64,000 nucleotides of DNA, taken from Microbacteriaceae bacterium. GTDB lineage: Bacteria > Actinomycetota > Actinomycetes > Actinomycetales > Microbacteriaceae. The position numbers were made by a program, and so were the translations under genes. The number at the start of each line of letters is the position of its first letter. The stretch's first letter is position 1. Below, in pieces: positions 26,154 to 34,308 of the stretch. The stretch covers positions 1 through 64,000 of the forward strand of contig JAPSJW010000005.1 of assembly GCA_031177985.1 (NCBI GenBank). The letters run 5' to 3'. Under the pieces are notes generated by a model. The model searched no databases. It saw only the letters and a list, made by a program, of their open reading frames with translations, and was not told where the DNA came from.

Positions 26154-26894
26154 TCAGTGCGGCGCGTGGTACTCCACGACGCCGTGCTTCCAGTAGCCCT
26201 TCACGACGACGCGCTCAGCGTCGAGACCCCAGCGGTCGAGCAGCACCTCGCGGGCGAGGCGCACGATCGTCTGCTCCGCGGCGACGAAGGCGAACCCCTC
26301 CCCGCTGCCGGTGCCGAGCAGCTCCTCCAGCTCGTGCATGCGGTACACGAGAACCTCGGCCACCGCCTCGCCGCCGACCAGCCATTCCTCGGTCAGGTCC
26401 CCCGCGGTCTCGAGCGGCTGGCGCTGCGCGGAGTCCCGGATGCCGACGAGCACGGTCACCGGCACGCCGAGCGCCACCGCTGAGAGGTGACGACGGATGG
26501 CGGGCAGCGCCGTCTCGTCGCCCACGAGCAGCCACCACTCCGGACGCCCCTCGAGCACGAGCGACCCGCGCGGACCGCCCACCGAGAGCACGTCCCCGGG
26601 GCGGGCGCCTTCCGCCCAGCTCGAGGCCACGCCCTCACCGTGCAGCACGAAGTCGAGGGTCAGCGACCCCGCGTCGGCGTCCCAGGCGACGGGGGTGAAC
26701 TCCCGGGAGACGCCTCCGTCGAAGAAGACGCGCAGGTGGTCGTCCGCGCCGAGCGATGCGAACCCGCGCAGCTCGTCGCCGGTCAGACGGATGCGTCGGT
26801 AGCCGGGGACCACGTCCTCCACGCTCTCGACGGCAGCCGTGCGACGCACGAGGTCGAGCGGCTGCCGTCGGAGAGTGAAGGCGCGCTGGGTCAC
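26154..26894 (-). CDS. siderophore-interacting (ferric-siderophore reductase) family protein
   Basis: A 246-residue flavoprotein of the SIP/ViuB family: FAD-binding domain (residues about 1-115, with REFTPVAW at the usual R-x-Y-T site) and an NAD(P)H-binding-like domain with [13 protein letters not shown] and the conserved C-terminus [13 protein letters not shown]. Members reduce ferric siderophores in the cytoplasm to release iron. The GTG start overlaps the sucD stop (GTGA), so it should be translated from the suc transcript, an unusual partner for TCA-cycle genes. The low-G+C STAND gene lies just downstream on the same strand. Confidence 0.9.
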   Translation of the reverse strand: MTQRAFTLRRQPLDLVRRTAAVESVEDVVPGYRRIRLTGDELRGFASLGADDHLRVFFDGGVSREFTPVAWDADAGSLTLDFVLHGEGVASSWAEGARPGDVLSVGGPRGSLVLEGRPEWWLLVGDETALPAIRRHLSAVALGVPVTVLVGIRDSAQRQPLETAGDLTEEWLVGGEAVAEVLVYRMHELEELLGTGSGEGFAFVAAEQTIVRLAREVLLDRWGLDAERVVVKGYWKHGVVEYHAPH

Positions 26895-27778
26895 AGCGAC
26901 TGGAAGATCTCCCGCATGAGCGACGCGGTCTCGCTGGGGGTCTTGCCGACGCGCACACCGGCGGCCTCGAGGGCCTCCTTCTTCGCCTGCGCGGTGCCGG
27001 CCGAGCCGGACACGATCGCGCCGGCGTGGCCCATCGTCTTGCCCTCGGGGGCCGTGAAGCCCGCGACATAGCCGACGACCGGCTTAGTGACGTTCGCCTT
27101 GATGAAGTCGGCCGCGCGCTCCTCCGCGTCGCCGCCGATCTCACCGATCATGACGATCGCCTTCGTCTCGGGGTCCGCCTCGAACGCGGCGAGGGCGTCG
27201 ATGTGCGTCGTGCCGATGACGGGGTCGCCGCCGATGCCGATCGCGGTCGAGAAGCCGATGTCGCGCAGCTCGAACATCATCTGGTAGGTCAGCGTGCCCG
27301 ACTTCGACACGAGGCCGATGGGGCCCTTGCCGGTGATGGTGGCCGGGGTGATGCCCACGAGCGACTCGCCGGGGGTGATGATGCCGGGGCAGTTCGGTCC
27401 GATGATGCGGGTCTTGCCGCCCTTGGCCTTCGCCTGAGCCCAGAACTCAGCCGAGTCCTGCACGGGGATGCCCTCGGTGATGACGACGACGAGCGGGATC
27501 TCCGCCTCGATCGCCTCGAGCACGGCATCCTTCGCGAAGGCCGGGGGCACGAAGACGATCGACACGTCGGCACCCGTCTTCTCGATCGCCTCGGCGACCG
27601 TTCCGAAAACGGGGAGCGTGACGTCGCCGTGGGTGACGGTCGTGCCCGCCTTGCGGGCGTTCACGCCGCCGACGACCTGGGTGCCGGCCTTCAGCATGAG
27701 GGCGGTGTGCTTGGTGCCCTCGCCGCCCGTGATGCCCTGGACGATGACCTTCGAGTCCTTGTTCAGGAAGATCGACAT
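26891..27778 (-). CDS. sucD: succinate-CoA ligase alpha subunit
   Basis: A 295-residue SucD of normal length. The CoA-binding Rossmann domain begins [22 protein letters not shown]; the ligase domain contains the phospho-histidine in MGHAGAIV (about residue 251). With SucC it converts succinyl-CoA to succinate with synthesis of ATP or GTP in the TCA cycle. It starts 14 bases after the sucC stop and ends in overlap with the siderophore-interacting gene, giving a three-gene operon. Nothing unusual in the sequence. Confidence 0.98.
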   Translation of the reverse strand: MSIFLNKDSKVIVQGITGGEGTKHTALMLKAGTQVVGGVNARKAGTTVTHGDVTLPVFGTVAEAIEKTGADVSIVFVPPAFAKDAVLEAIEAEIPLVVVITEGIPVQDSAEFWAQAKAKGGKTRIIGPNCPGIITPGESLVGITPATITGKGPIGLVSKSGTLTYQMMFELRDIGFSTAIGIGGDPVIGTTHIDALAAFEADPETKAIVMIGEIGGDAEERAADFIKANVTKPVVGYVAGFTAPEGKTMGHAGAIVSGSAGTAQAKKEALEAAGVRVGKTPSETASLMREIFQSL

Positions 27779-27792
27779 GTTCTACGGATCCT

Positions 27793-28956
27793 TTACTTCG
27801 AAGCCAGCTCGGCGGCCTTGTCGGCGCCTTCGTCCATGGTGTTCGCGAGGGTGACGAGCGGATGCGCCGCCTCGGCGAGGATGCGACGGCCCTCCTCGAC
27901 CCGGTTGCCGTCGAGCCGCACGACGAGCGGCTTGGACGCCGAGTCGCCGAGGATCTCGAGCGCCTTGACGATGCCGGTCGCGACCGCGTCGCACGCGGTG
28001 ATGCCGCCGAACACGTTCACGAAGACGCTCTTGACCTGGCTGTCGCCCAGGATGACGTCGAGGCCCGCGGCCATGACCTCCGCGGAGGCGCCGCCGCCGA
28101 TGTCGAGGAAGTTGGCCGGCTTCACGCCGCCGTGCGCCTCGCCGGCGTAGCTGACGACGTCGAGCGTCGACATGACGAGCCCCGCGCCGTTGCCGATGAT
28201 GCCGACCTCGCCGTCGAGCTTCACGTAGTTGAGGTCGGCGGCCTTGGCCTTCGCCTCGAGCGGGTCGACGCTCGAGGCGTCCTCGAGCTCAGCGTGGTCC
28301 CCGTGGCGGAACTCGGCGTTGTCGTCGAGCGTCACCTTGCCGTCGAGGGCGACGATCTCCCCGCCCTCGGTGAGCACGAGCGGGTTCACCTCGACGAGGG
28401 TCGCGTCCTCGTCCTTGAACACCCACCAGAGCCGCTCGAGCACCGGAGCGACCTTCGACACGAGCTCCTCGGGGAAGCGCGCAGCGCGGGCGATCTCGAG
28501 CGCCTTCGCCTCGTCGATCCCGGTGAGCGGGTCGACCTCGACCCGGGCGAGCGCCTCGGGCTTCTCGACGGCGAGCTGCTCGATCTCCATGCCGCCCTCG
28601 ACGCTCGTGAGCGAGAGGTAGGAGCGGTTGGCGCGGTCGAGCAGCACCGAGAAGTAGAACTCCTGCGCGATGGAGGCCCCCTGGGCGACCATCACGCGCT
28701 TGACGATGTGGCCCTTGATGTCGAGGCCGAGGATCGCCTGCGCCGCCTCGTACGCCTCCTGCGGCGACCGGGCGAGCTTCACGCCGCCCGCCTTGCCGCG
28801 CCCGCCGGTCTTCACCTGCGCCTTCACGACGACGGTGCCGCCGATCTTCTCGGCGGCCGCGCGGGCCTCCTCAGGGGTGTCGGCCGTCAGGCCGGCAAGT
28901 ACAGGCACACCGTAGGCCTCGAAGAGGTCCCGGGCCTGATACTCGAAAAGATCCAC
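27793..28956 (-). CDS. sucC: succinate-CoA ligase beta subunit
   Basis: A 387-residue SucC with an N-terminal ATP-grasp domain ([45 protein letters not shown]) and a C-terminal ligase domain ([34 protein letters not shown]). It supplies the nucleotide site of succinyl-CoA synthetase. It is the first gene of the sucC-sucD-siderophore reductase operon. The start matches family length exactly. The 147 bases upstream, shared with the divergent MpaB-family gene, should hold both promoters. Confidence 0.98.
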   Translation of the reverse strand: MDLFEYQARDLFEAYGVPVLAGLTADTPEEARAAAEKIGGTVVVKAQVKTGGRGKAGGVKLARSPQEAYEAAQAILGLDIKGHIVKRVMVAQGASIAQEFYFSVLLDRANRSYLSLTSVEGGMEIEQLAVEKPEALARVEVDPLTGIDEAKALEIARAARFPEELVSKVAPVLERLWWVFKDEDATLVEVNPLVLTEGGEIVALDGKVTLDDNAEFRHGDHAELEDASSVDPLEAKAKAADLNYVKLDGEVGIIGNGAGLVMSTLDVVSYAGEAHGGVKPANFLDIGGGASAEVMAAGLDVILGDSQVKSVFVNVFGGITACDAVATGIVKALEILGDSASKPLVVRLDGNRVEEGRRILAEAAHPLVTLANTMDEGADKAAELASK

Positions 28957-29103
28957 GCTGTCTCATCCAATCGCGTGTCGGTTGTCAGGAAGGCGGTGCC
29001 TCGACGCCGATCCGGCGCGCCGGATGTGTCGACATCGAGAGACTTCGGCCTCCCAGAACTCTACCCGTTCGGGGGGTCGCGTCCGCCCCGCAGAATGGGA
29101 GCC

Positions 29104-29859
29104 ATGCGCCTTCCCGAGATCGCCGACGAAGCGGTCTTCCTGCTCGGAGGCGCCCGGGCGATCCTGCTCCAGCTCGCGCATCCGTCGGTCGGAGCGGGCG
29201 TCGCCCGCCACAGCGATTTCGCGAACGACCCGGTGAAGCGCCTGCGCAACACGCTGACCTACCTCTACGTCGTCGCCTACGGCACGGACGCCGAGCGCGA
29301 CGCCGTGCGTCGGCTCGTCGACCGCGCTCACGGCCCCGTGCGCGGGGACGGCTACTCGGCGTTCGACCCTGACGCGCAGTTGTGGGTCGCCGCGACTCTC
29401 TACGACTCGGGTCTCGACGTGTACGAGCGGGTGCTCGGGCCGCTGCCCGCCGATGAGGCGGAGGAGCTGTACCGCGACTTCGCCGCCCTCGGCACGACGC
29501 TGCAGGTGCCGGAGGGGGTCTGGCCCGCGGATCGAGCAGCGTTCCGCGCCTACTGGGGGGCGATGCCGCTGACGGTGACGGATGAGGCGCGTCGCGTCTC
29601 GCGGGACCTCCTCTTCCCGAACCGTCCGGCCTGGGTGCGGATGCTCATGCCCCCGGTGCGTCTCGTCACGGCCGGGCTGCTCTCCCCCGAGCTGCGCCGC
29701 GCCTACGGCGTGCGCTGGACCCCGCAGCAGGAGCGGCGCTTCGAGCGCCTGCTCGCCGTCGTGCGGTGGCTCTACCCGCGCCTGCCGCGCGTCCTCCGCA
29801 CCTGGCCCACCCGGCACTACCTCGGGCGGTTCCGCAAGCACCTCGCCAACGGACGCTGA
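29104..29859 (+). CDS. oxygenase MpaB family (DUF2236) protein
   Basis: A 251-residue protein of the DUF2236/MpaB-Lcp family. The conserved N-terminal region reads GGARAILLQLAHPSVGAGVARHSDF and the middle has DPDAQLWVAATLYDSGLDVYERVLGP. Related proteins (latex-clearing Lcp, mycophenolic-acid MpaB) bind heme b through a conserved histidine and cleave double bonds with oxygen; the bacterial versions of this length are uncharacterised. The ATG at 29104 is favoured by CAGAAT (29091-29096) ending 7 bases before it. Convergent with pcrA, 11 bases apart. Confidence 0.87.
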   Translation: MRLPEIADEAVFLLGGARAILLQLAHPSVGAGVARHSDFANDPVKRLRNTLTYLYVVAYGTDAERDAVRRLVDRAHGPVRGDGYSAFDPDAQLWVAATLYDSGLDVYERVLGPLPADEAEELYRDFAALGTTLQVPEGVWPADRAAFRAYWGAMPLTVTDEARRVSRDLLFPNRPAWVRMLMPPVRLVTAGLLSPELRRAYGVRWTPQQERRFERLLAVVRWLYPRLPRVLRTWPTRHYLGRFRKHLANGR

Positions 29860-29870
29860 TGCGGAGGCGG

Positions 29871-32246
29871 TCAGATCTTCTCGATCGGCGCGATCTTGAT
29901 CAGCAGCCGCTTGCGACCGACGGTGTCGAACTGCACCTCAGCCACGCTCTTCGGGCCCTGCCCGGTGACGGCGCTGACGCGACCGTCACCGAAGTCCGAG
30001 TGACGGATGCGGTCGCCGACCGCGAGCGTGAGGTCGCCGTTGTCGCGCACCTTGTTGGTGACCGCCGACGTCCACTCGCGCTTCTCCTTCGGCGCGGGCG
30101 GGAGACCCTTGAGCGAGTCCGACATCGAGAACCGCTCGCCGCGCCGGGCGTTGAGCGCCCGCGACTGGGTGCCGCCTCGACCGTTCGCCGAGCCTGGCGA
30201 CTGCCGCCACTCGATGAGGTCGGCCGGGATCTCCTGCAGGTAGCGGCTCGGCATCGCGACGGTGACGTCCCCGAACGCCGCGCGGGTCATGGCGAGCGAC
30301 AGGAAGAGCCGCTTGCGGGCGCGCGTGATGCCCACGTAGAACAGCCGCCGCTCCTCGGCGGGTCCGCCGGGCTCGTTCGCGCTCATCCGGTGCGGCAGCA
30401 GGTCCTCTTCGACGCCCGTGATGAACACGGCGTCGTACTCGAGGCCCTTCGCGGTGTGCAGCGTCATGAGCGAGACGGTGCCGCTCGAGTCGTCGATCTC
30501 GTCGGCCGCGGCGACGAGCGCCACCTCGGTGAGGAAGTCGAGCAGCCGTCCGCCCGGGTTGTTCCGCTGGAACTCCTTCGTGACCGCGACGAGCTCGTCG
30601 ACGTTCTCGGCCCGCGCCTCGTCCTGCGGATCGCGCGAGGCGCGCAGGGCGTCGACGTAGCCGCTTCGGTTCAGCAGGGTCGTGAGCACGTCGGGCACGG
30701 TCGTCGACTCGACCGACGCGGTCACCTCGTCGAGCAGATCGACGAGCTCACGGATGGCTCCGGTCACCTTGGGCCCGAGGCCCAGCTCCTCGACACCCCG
30801 CATCGCCTCGCGCAGGGTGATGTCGAGGGTGTCGGCCCGCGCCTGCAGCGCGGCCTCGGTGGCCGGGCCGATGCCGCGCTTCGGCACGTTCATGATGCGG
30901 CGCAGCGCCATCGGGTCGGCGGGGTTGGCGACCGTGATCAGGTACGCCATCGCATCCTTGATCTCGGCACGCTCGTAGAACTTGGTGCCGCCGAGCACCC
31001 GGTACGGGATCGCCGACCGGATGAAGATCTCCTCCAGCGCACGGGTCTGGCTGTTGGTGCGGTAGAAGACCGCGATGTCCTTGTAGTCGGTGCCCGCCCT
31101 GTGCAGGGCGTCGATCTCGTCGGCGACGAACTGCGCCTCGTCGTGGCCCGAGTACCCCGTGTAGCCGACGATCTTCTCGCCCTCGCCGACGACCGTGAAG
31201 AGGTTCTTGTCCTTGCGGTCGAAGTTGTTGGCGATCACCGCGTTGGCGGCGTCGAGGATGTTCTGCGTCGACCGGTAGTTCTGCTCGAGCAGGATCACCT
31301 TCGAGTTGGGGAAGTCCCGCTCGAACTCGACGATGTTGCGGATGTCGGCGCCGCGGAACGCGTAGATCGACTGGTCGGAGTCGCCGACCACGGTGAGCGA
31401 GGCTCCGGGGATGCCGCCCGAGGAGTCGCGCTGCGAGGTCTGGAACGCCTGCTCGATCTCGAGCTCGGTCGCGATGTGCGGCTCGACCGGCCGGGTGAGC
31501 TCCCGGATGAGCGCGTACTGCGCGTGGTTGGTGTCCTGGTACTCGTCGACGAGGATGTGCCGGAACCGCCGCTGGTAGAGCGCCGCGACCTTCGGGAAGG
31601 CCCGGAAGAGGTACACCGTCTGCGAGATCAGGTCGTCGAAGTCGAAGGCGTTCGCCCGGTTCAGCTCGCTCGTGTAGCGGCGGAACATCTCGACGAAAAG
31701 CGTCTCCTTGGGGTCGTTGTAGTTCGCGCTGCGGGCGTAGCTCTCGACATCCGTCAGCTCGTTCTTGAGCTTCGAGATCTGGCCGAGCACGCTCGAGACG
31801 GTGAAGCCCATGGTGTCGGCGTCGAGGTCCTTCACGATCCGCTTGACGAGGGCGCGGCTGTCGGCCGAGTCGTAGATCGTGAAGCTGCGCGGGAAGCCGA
31901 AGCTCTCGGCCTCGCGGCGCAGGATGCGCACGCACGCGGAGTGGAAGGTCGAGATCCACATGCCGTCGGCGACGTCGCCGATGATGCCGTGGACGCGCTC
32001 GCGCATCTCCGCTGCGGCCTTGTTGGTGAACGTGATCGCGAGGATCTGGCTCGGCCAGGCGTCCTTGTGGGCGATGAGCGACGCGATGCGCCGGGTCAGC
32101 ACGCTCGTCTTGCCGGAGCCTGCGCCCGCGACGATGAGAAGCGACTGGCCGCGGTACTCCACGGCCTCGCGCTGCCGCGGGTTGAGGCCCTGCAGCAGCC
32201 GGTCGCCCTGGGACGACGCGGGTCCTCCGTCGATCACGTACGTCAT
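29871..32246 (-). CDS. pcrA: ATP-dependent 3'-5' DNA helicase PcrA/UvrD
   Basis: A 791-residue superfamily 1 helicase. Motif Q/I: LNPRQREAVEYRG and AGAGSGKTSVL; Ia ITFTNKAAAEM; II DEYQDTN; III GDSDQSIYAFRGAD; IV YRSTQNIL; V TAKGLEYDAVF; VI ERRLFYVGITRARKRL. The last about 50 residues (DRIRHSDFGDGRVSAVTGQ) form the Tudor-like domain that binds RNA polymerase in this family. It acts in nucleotide excision and mismatch repair and removes RecA or stalled polymerase. A minus-strand TAGACT ends 9 bases before the ATG. In relatives it is commonly close to sucCD, as here. Confidence 0.97.
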   Translation of the reverse strand: MTYVIDGGPASSQGDRLLQGLNPRQREAVEYRGQSLLIVAGAGSGKTSVLTRRIASLIAHKDAWPSQILAITFTNKAAAEMRERVHGIIGDVADGMWISTFHSACVRILRREAESFGFPRSFTIYDSADSRALVKRIVKDLDADTMGFTVSSVLGQISKLKNELTDVESYARSANYNDPKETLFVEMFRRYTSELNRANAFDFDDLISQTVYLFRAFPKVAALYQRRFRHILVDEYQDTNHAQYALIRELTRPVEPHIATELEIEQAFQTSQRDSSGGIPGASLTVVGDSDQSIYAFRGADIRNIVEFERDFPNSKVILLEQNYRSTQNILDAANAVIANNFDRKDKNLFTVVGEGEKIVGYTGYSGHDEAQFVADEIDALHRAGTDYKDIAVFYRTNSQTRALEEIFIRSAIPYRVLGGTKFYERAEIKDAMAYLITVANPADPMALRRIMNVPKRGIGPATEAALQARADTLDITLREAMRGVEELGLGPKVTGAIRELVDLLDEVTASVESTTVPDVLTTLLNRSGYVDALRASRDPQDEARAENVDELVAVTKEFQRNNPGGRLLDFLTEVALVAAADEIDDSSGTVSLMTLHTAKGLEYDAVFITGVEEDLLPHRMSANEPGGPAEERRLFYVGITRARKRLFLSLAMTRAAFGDVTVAMPSRYLQEIPADLIEWRQSPGSANGRGGTQSRALNARRGERFSMSDSLKGLPPAPKEKREWTSAVTNKVRDNGDLTLAVGDRIRHSDFGDGRVSAVTGQGPKSVAEVQFDTVGRKRLLIKIAPIEKI

Positions 32247-32346
32247 GGCGCTACGAGTCTAGGTCGGGCGTCCGACGGTGGCTTGCGCGCTGACGCGCTG
32301 GAGCTGGGAGCGACGACACCGACGTGTCGTCGCCGCGACGCCAGCG

Positions 32347-32369
32347 CCGCCGAAGCTGCGCTTCGGCGG
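32347..32369. terminator. 10-bp perfect hairpin between htrA-like gene and pcrA
   Basis: CCGCCGAAGC (32347-32356) pairs with GCTTCGGCGG (32360-32369) around a TGC loop. It lies downstream of the htrA-like gene and upstream of pcrA, both on the minus strand; no T-tract follows. Likely terminator or transcript-stabilising stem. Confidence 0.5.
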
Positions 32370-32382
32370 TCGAAGAGAAAAC

Positions 32383-32477
32383 GCGGGCCGAGCAGCGCGC
32401 TCCGCCAGGAGCACGCGTACCGAGACTGGGGGGGGAGGTCTCGGTACGCGTCGCCTGCGGCGGCGCTGCTCGACCCG
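32383..32477. repeat. long imperfect palindrome, interspersed-repeat-like
   Basis: A perfect 13-bp inner stem, CGCGTACCGAGAC (32414-32426) with its complement (32438-32450), has an 11-base G-rich loop; outer arms continue the pairing, including GAGCAGCGC (32390-32398) with 32463-32471. The core resembles intergenic repeats of the GGTCTCGATACGC type that I know from Microbacteriaceae genomes. It follows the htrA-like gene and may terminate it. Confidence 0.6.
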
Positions 32478-32491
32478 CGAGGGGGTGGGGA

Positions 32492-34051
32492 TCAGAACTG
32501 CGCGTAGAAGCTTCCGAGCACCCGGTCGATCGCCTCGAGGTCGGCGTCGGAGTTGGCCTGCACCGCGACGAGCACGACGTAGTCGTTCGCCGTCGAGTTC
32601 GCGGCGACGACGACGTAGCTCGCCGCACCGCCGCAGCCGGTCCAGTACTGGAAGAGACCGACGTGGTAGCCGTCGTCGTAGACGTCGGACTGCTCGGAGA
32701 CGCAGCCGCTGCCCTCGATCGAGGCGGCCCAGTCGTTCATCAGGGCCTCGGGCGTGTAGCTGCCGACGGCATCCGCCGAGGCCATGATCGTGACACCGGG
32801 GACGTCCCAGGTGCCCTGGTAGCCCGCGAGGTCGGGGCTCGCCATGAGGCTCGCCCAGTTCGCGCCGGAGTCGTCGGTGAAGGGGGCTCCGTCGATGTCG
32901 CTCCACGAGGCGGGGATCTCCACGTTGATGACCTCGGCGTCGTCCGTCACGCTGACGAACTCGCCCTCGGCGCCCTCACCGTTGCCGCCGCCGATGACCT
33001 CGACGGCGGTGATCGCCTCGCCGTTCATCTGACCGCGGTAGTAGAGGCCGTCGGTCGAGCGGTACAGCTCGACGTCGAGGGTCGCGTCGGTGCCGTGGGT
33101 GCGCAGCACGTCGCAGTAGTCGCTCATCGTGCCGTCCACGCCGACGCTGACACCCTGCAGACGGGTGAGCAGGTCGCCGGGCTCGACGCCCGCGGTGTCG
33201 GCGATGGAGCCGGCTGCGACCGAGCTCACCCAGATGCCGACGCCGTTGCCCTCGTCGTCGACGAGCGCCTGGCCGTTGATGCCGAGGCTCAGCACGTCCT
33301 CGCCCGCCGCGAGCTGCTCGATGACGTCGAGCACCTCGTCGCGGTGGATGGCGAAGTTGTAGTCGTACTCGTCGTTGCCCGCGTAGTTGACGCCGACGAT
33401 GCCGCCCTGAGCGTCGACCAGCGGTCCACCCGAGTTTCCGCTGCGGATGCGCGCGTCGTGCTCGATGACCGAGTCGACCGAGGCCCAGCTCGTCTCGCCG
33501 TTGGCGGAGGCCTTCGAGACGATGCCCTTCGTGAGCGTGAACTCCGGCTCGCCGAGCGGGAAGCCGGCGGCGTAGACCTCGGTGCCGGTCGTGACGTCGC
33601 CCTCGTGCCAGTCGAGGAACGGGTAGCCCTCGCCCGACAGCTCCACGACCGCGAGGTCGAGGCACTCGGAGGCGCCGAGCACCTTCGCGTTGAGCGTGTC
33701 GGACTGGTCGCCGCCGCGCCAGACGTCGATGGTGCCCGCTCCGACGACGACGTGGTTGTTGGTCACGGCGATGCCGGCCTCGTCGATGATGAAGCCCGAC
33801 CCGCGACCGGCCGCCTCGTAGGCGCCGTAGCTCGGGTCGACGAAGGTGCCCTGGGCTTCGAGCTGGATGGTGGCGGACTGGACGCCTTCGAAGTCGACGG
33901 CGCCCGAGCCGCTCCCGCCCGAGGCGGGGCCGGCAGCGCCGGGCAGCAGGGAGCAGCCGGCGAGGGCGGAGACGGAGGCGGCGGCGAGTACAGCGCTCGC
34001 AGCACGCGCGGCGGTGGAGCGCTTGGCTCGCACGCGGGTGTTCACGTTCAT
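32492..34051 (-). CDS. HtrA/DegP-like serine protease lipoprotein with PDZ domain
   Basis: A 519-residue secreted protease. Signal peptide with lipobox SALAGC (Cys33) anchors it outside the membrane. The trypsin-like domain has the full triad: His100 in TNNHVV, Asp132 in CLDLAVVEL, Ser207 in RSGNSGGPLVD. A PDZ domain follows (about residues 265-340, GIWVSSVAAGSIADTAGVEPGDLL), then an extra about 150-residue domain (VNVEIPASWSDIDG to IDRVLGSF) of the PsbP-like type seen in secreted actinobacterial proteins. The DegP-like family degrades or senses misfolded exported proteins. The ATG before the signal peptide is chosen. A GTC-type palindrome upstream resembles those before two other genes of the cluster. 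Confidence 0.93.
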   Translation of the reverse strand: MNVNTRVRAKRSTAARAASAVLAAASVSALAGCSLLPGAAGPASGGSGSGAVDFEGVQSATIQLEAQGTFVDPSYGAYEAAGRGSGFIIDEAGIAVTNNHVVVGAGTIDVWRGGDQSDTLNAKVLGASECLDLAVVELSGEGYPFLDWHEGDVTTGTEVYAAGFPLGEPEFTLTKGIVSKASANGETSWASVDSVIEHDARIRSGNSGGPLVDAQGGIVGVNYAGNDEYDYNFAIHRDEVLDVIEQLAAGEDVLSLGINGQALVDDEGNGVGIWVSSVAAGSIADTAGVEPGDLLTRLQGVSVGVDGTMSDYCDVLRTHGTDATLDVELYRSTDGLYYRGQMNGEAITAVEVIGGGNGEGAEGEFVSVTDDAEVINVEIPASWSDIDGAPFTDDSGANWASLMASPDLAGYQGTWDVPGVTIMASADAVGSYTPEALMNDWAASIEGSGCVSEQSDVYDDGYHVGLFQYWTGCGGAASYVVVAANSTANDYVVLVAVQANSDADLEAIDRVLGSFYAQF

Positions 34052-34167
34052 GAGGTGGGATCTTTCGGTGTCGGGGACGACCGGCGTTCTTTCCGGCCGA
34101 CGACGATGCAAGCGGTCCGGGCGTCCCGAGCGGCAGGGTCGCCTGTCCCCTCCATCCCGGGCGCTTC

Positions 34168-34187
34168 TGTCGACCTGAGGCGGGACA
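34168..34187. promoter_or_regulatory. TGTC/GGACA palindrome upstream of the htrA-like gene
   Basis: TGTCGACCTGAGGCGGGACA, about 117 bases before the htrA-like start codon, shares GACCT..GGCGGGAC with the site at 36681-36701. Possible binding site of the nearby NarL-type regulator. Confidence 0.35.
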
Positions 34188-34251
34188 CCGGGCACTGGGC
34201 GCGGGAAAGGCGTGCGGCAGGGCGCGCGGATGCCCGGCGAACGCGAAAGAA

Positions 34252-34288
34252 GGCGCCCGGGGGACGGCATGACCGTCCTCCGGGCGCC
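34252..34288 (-). terminator. rho-independent terminator of the surface protein gene
   Basis: A 16-bp stem (34252-34267 with 34273-34288, one G-T pair) closes a 5-base loop; on the minus strand it is followed by TTCTTTC. It begins 21 bases after the surface protein stop. Confidence 0.85.
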
Positions 34289-34308
34289 TAGGCGCGACGC
34301 TCGCCCGA

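Noticed and set aside
29766-32507. 913-codon plus-strand frame opposite pcrA
   Set aside because: Composition typical of an antisense shadow (Leu-Arg-Glu-Val-Asp runs), no start signal, covers a core helicase gene.
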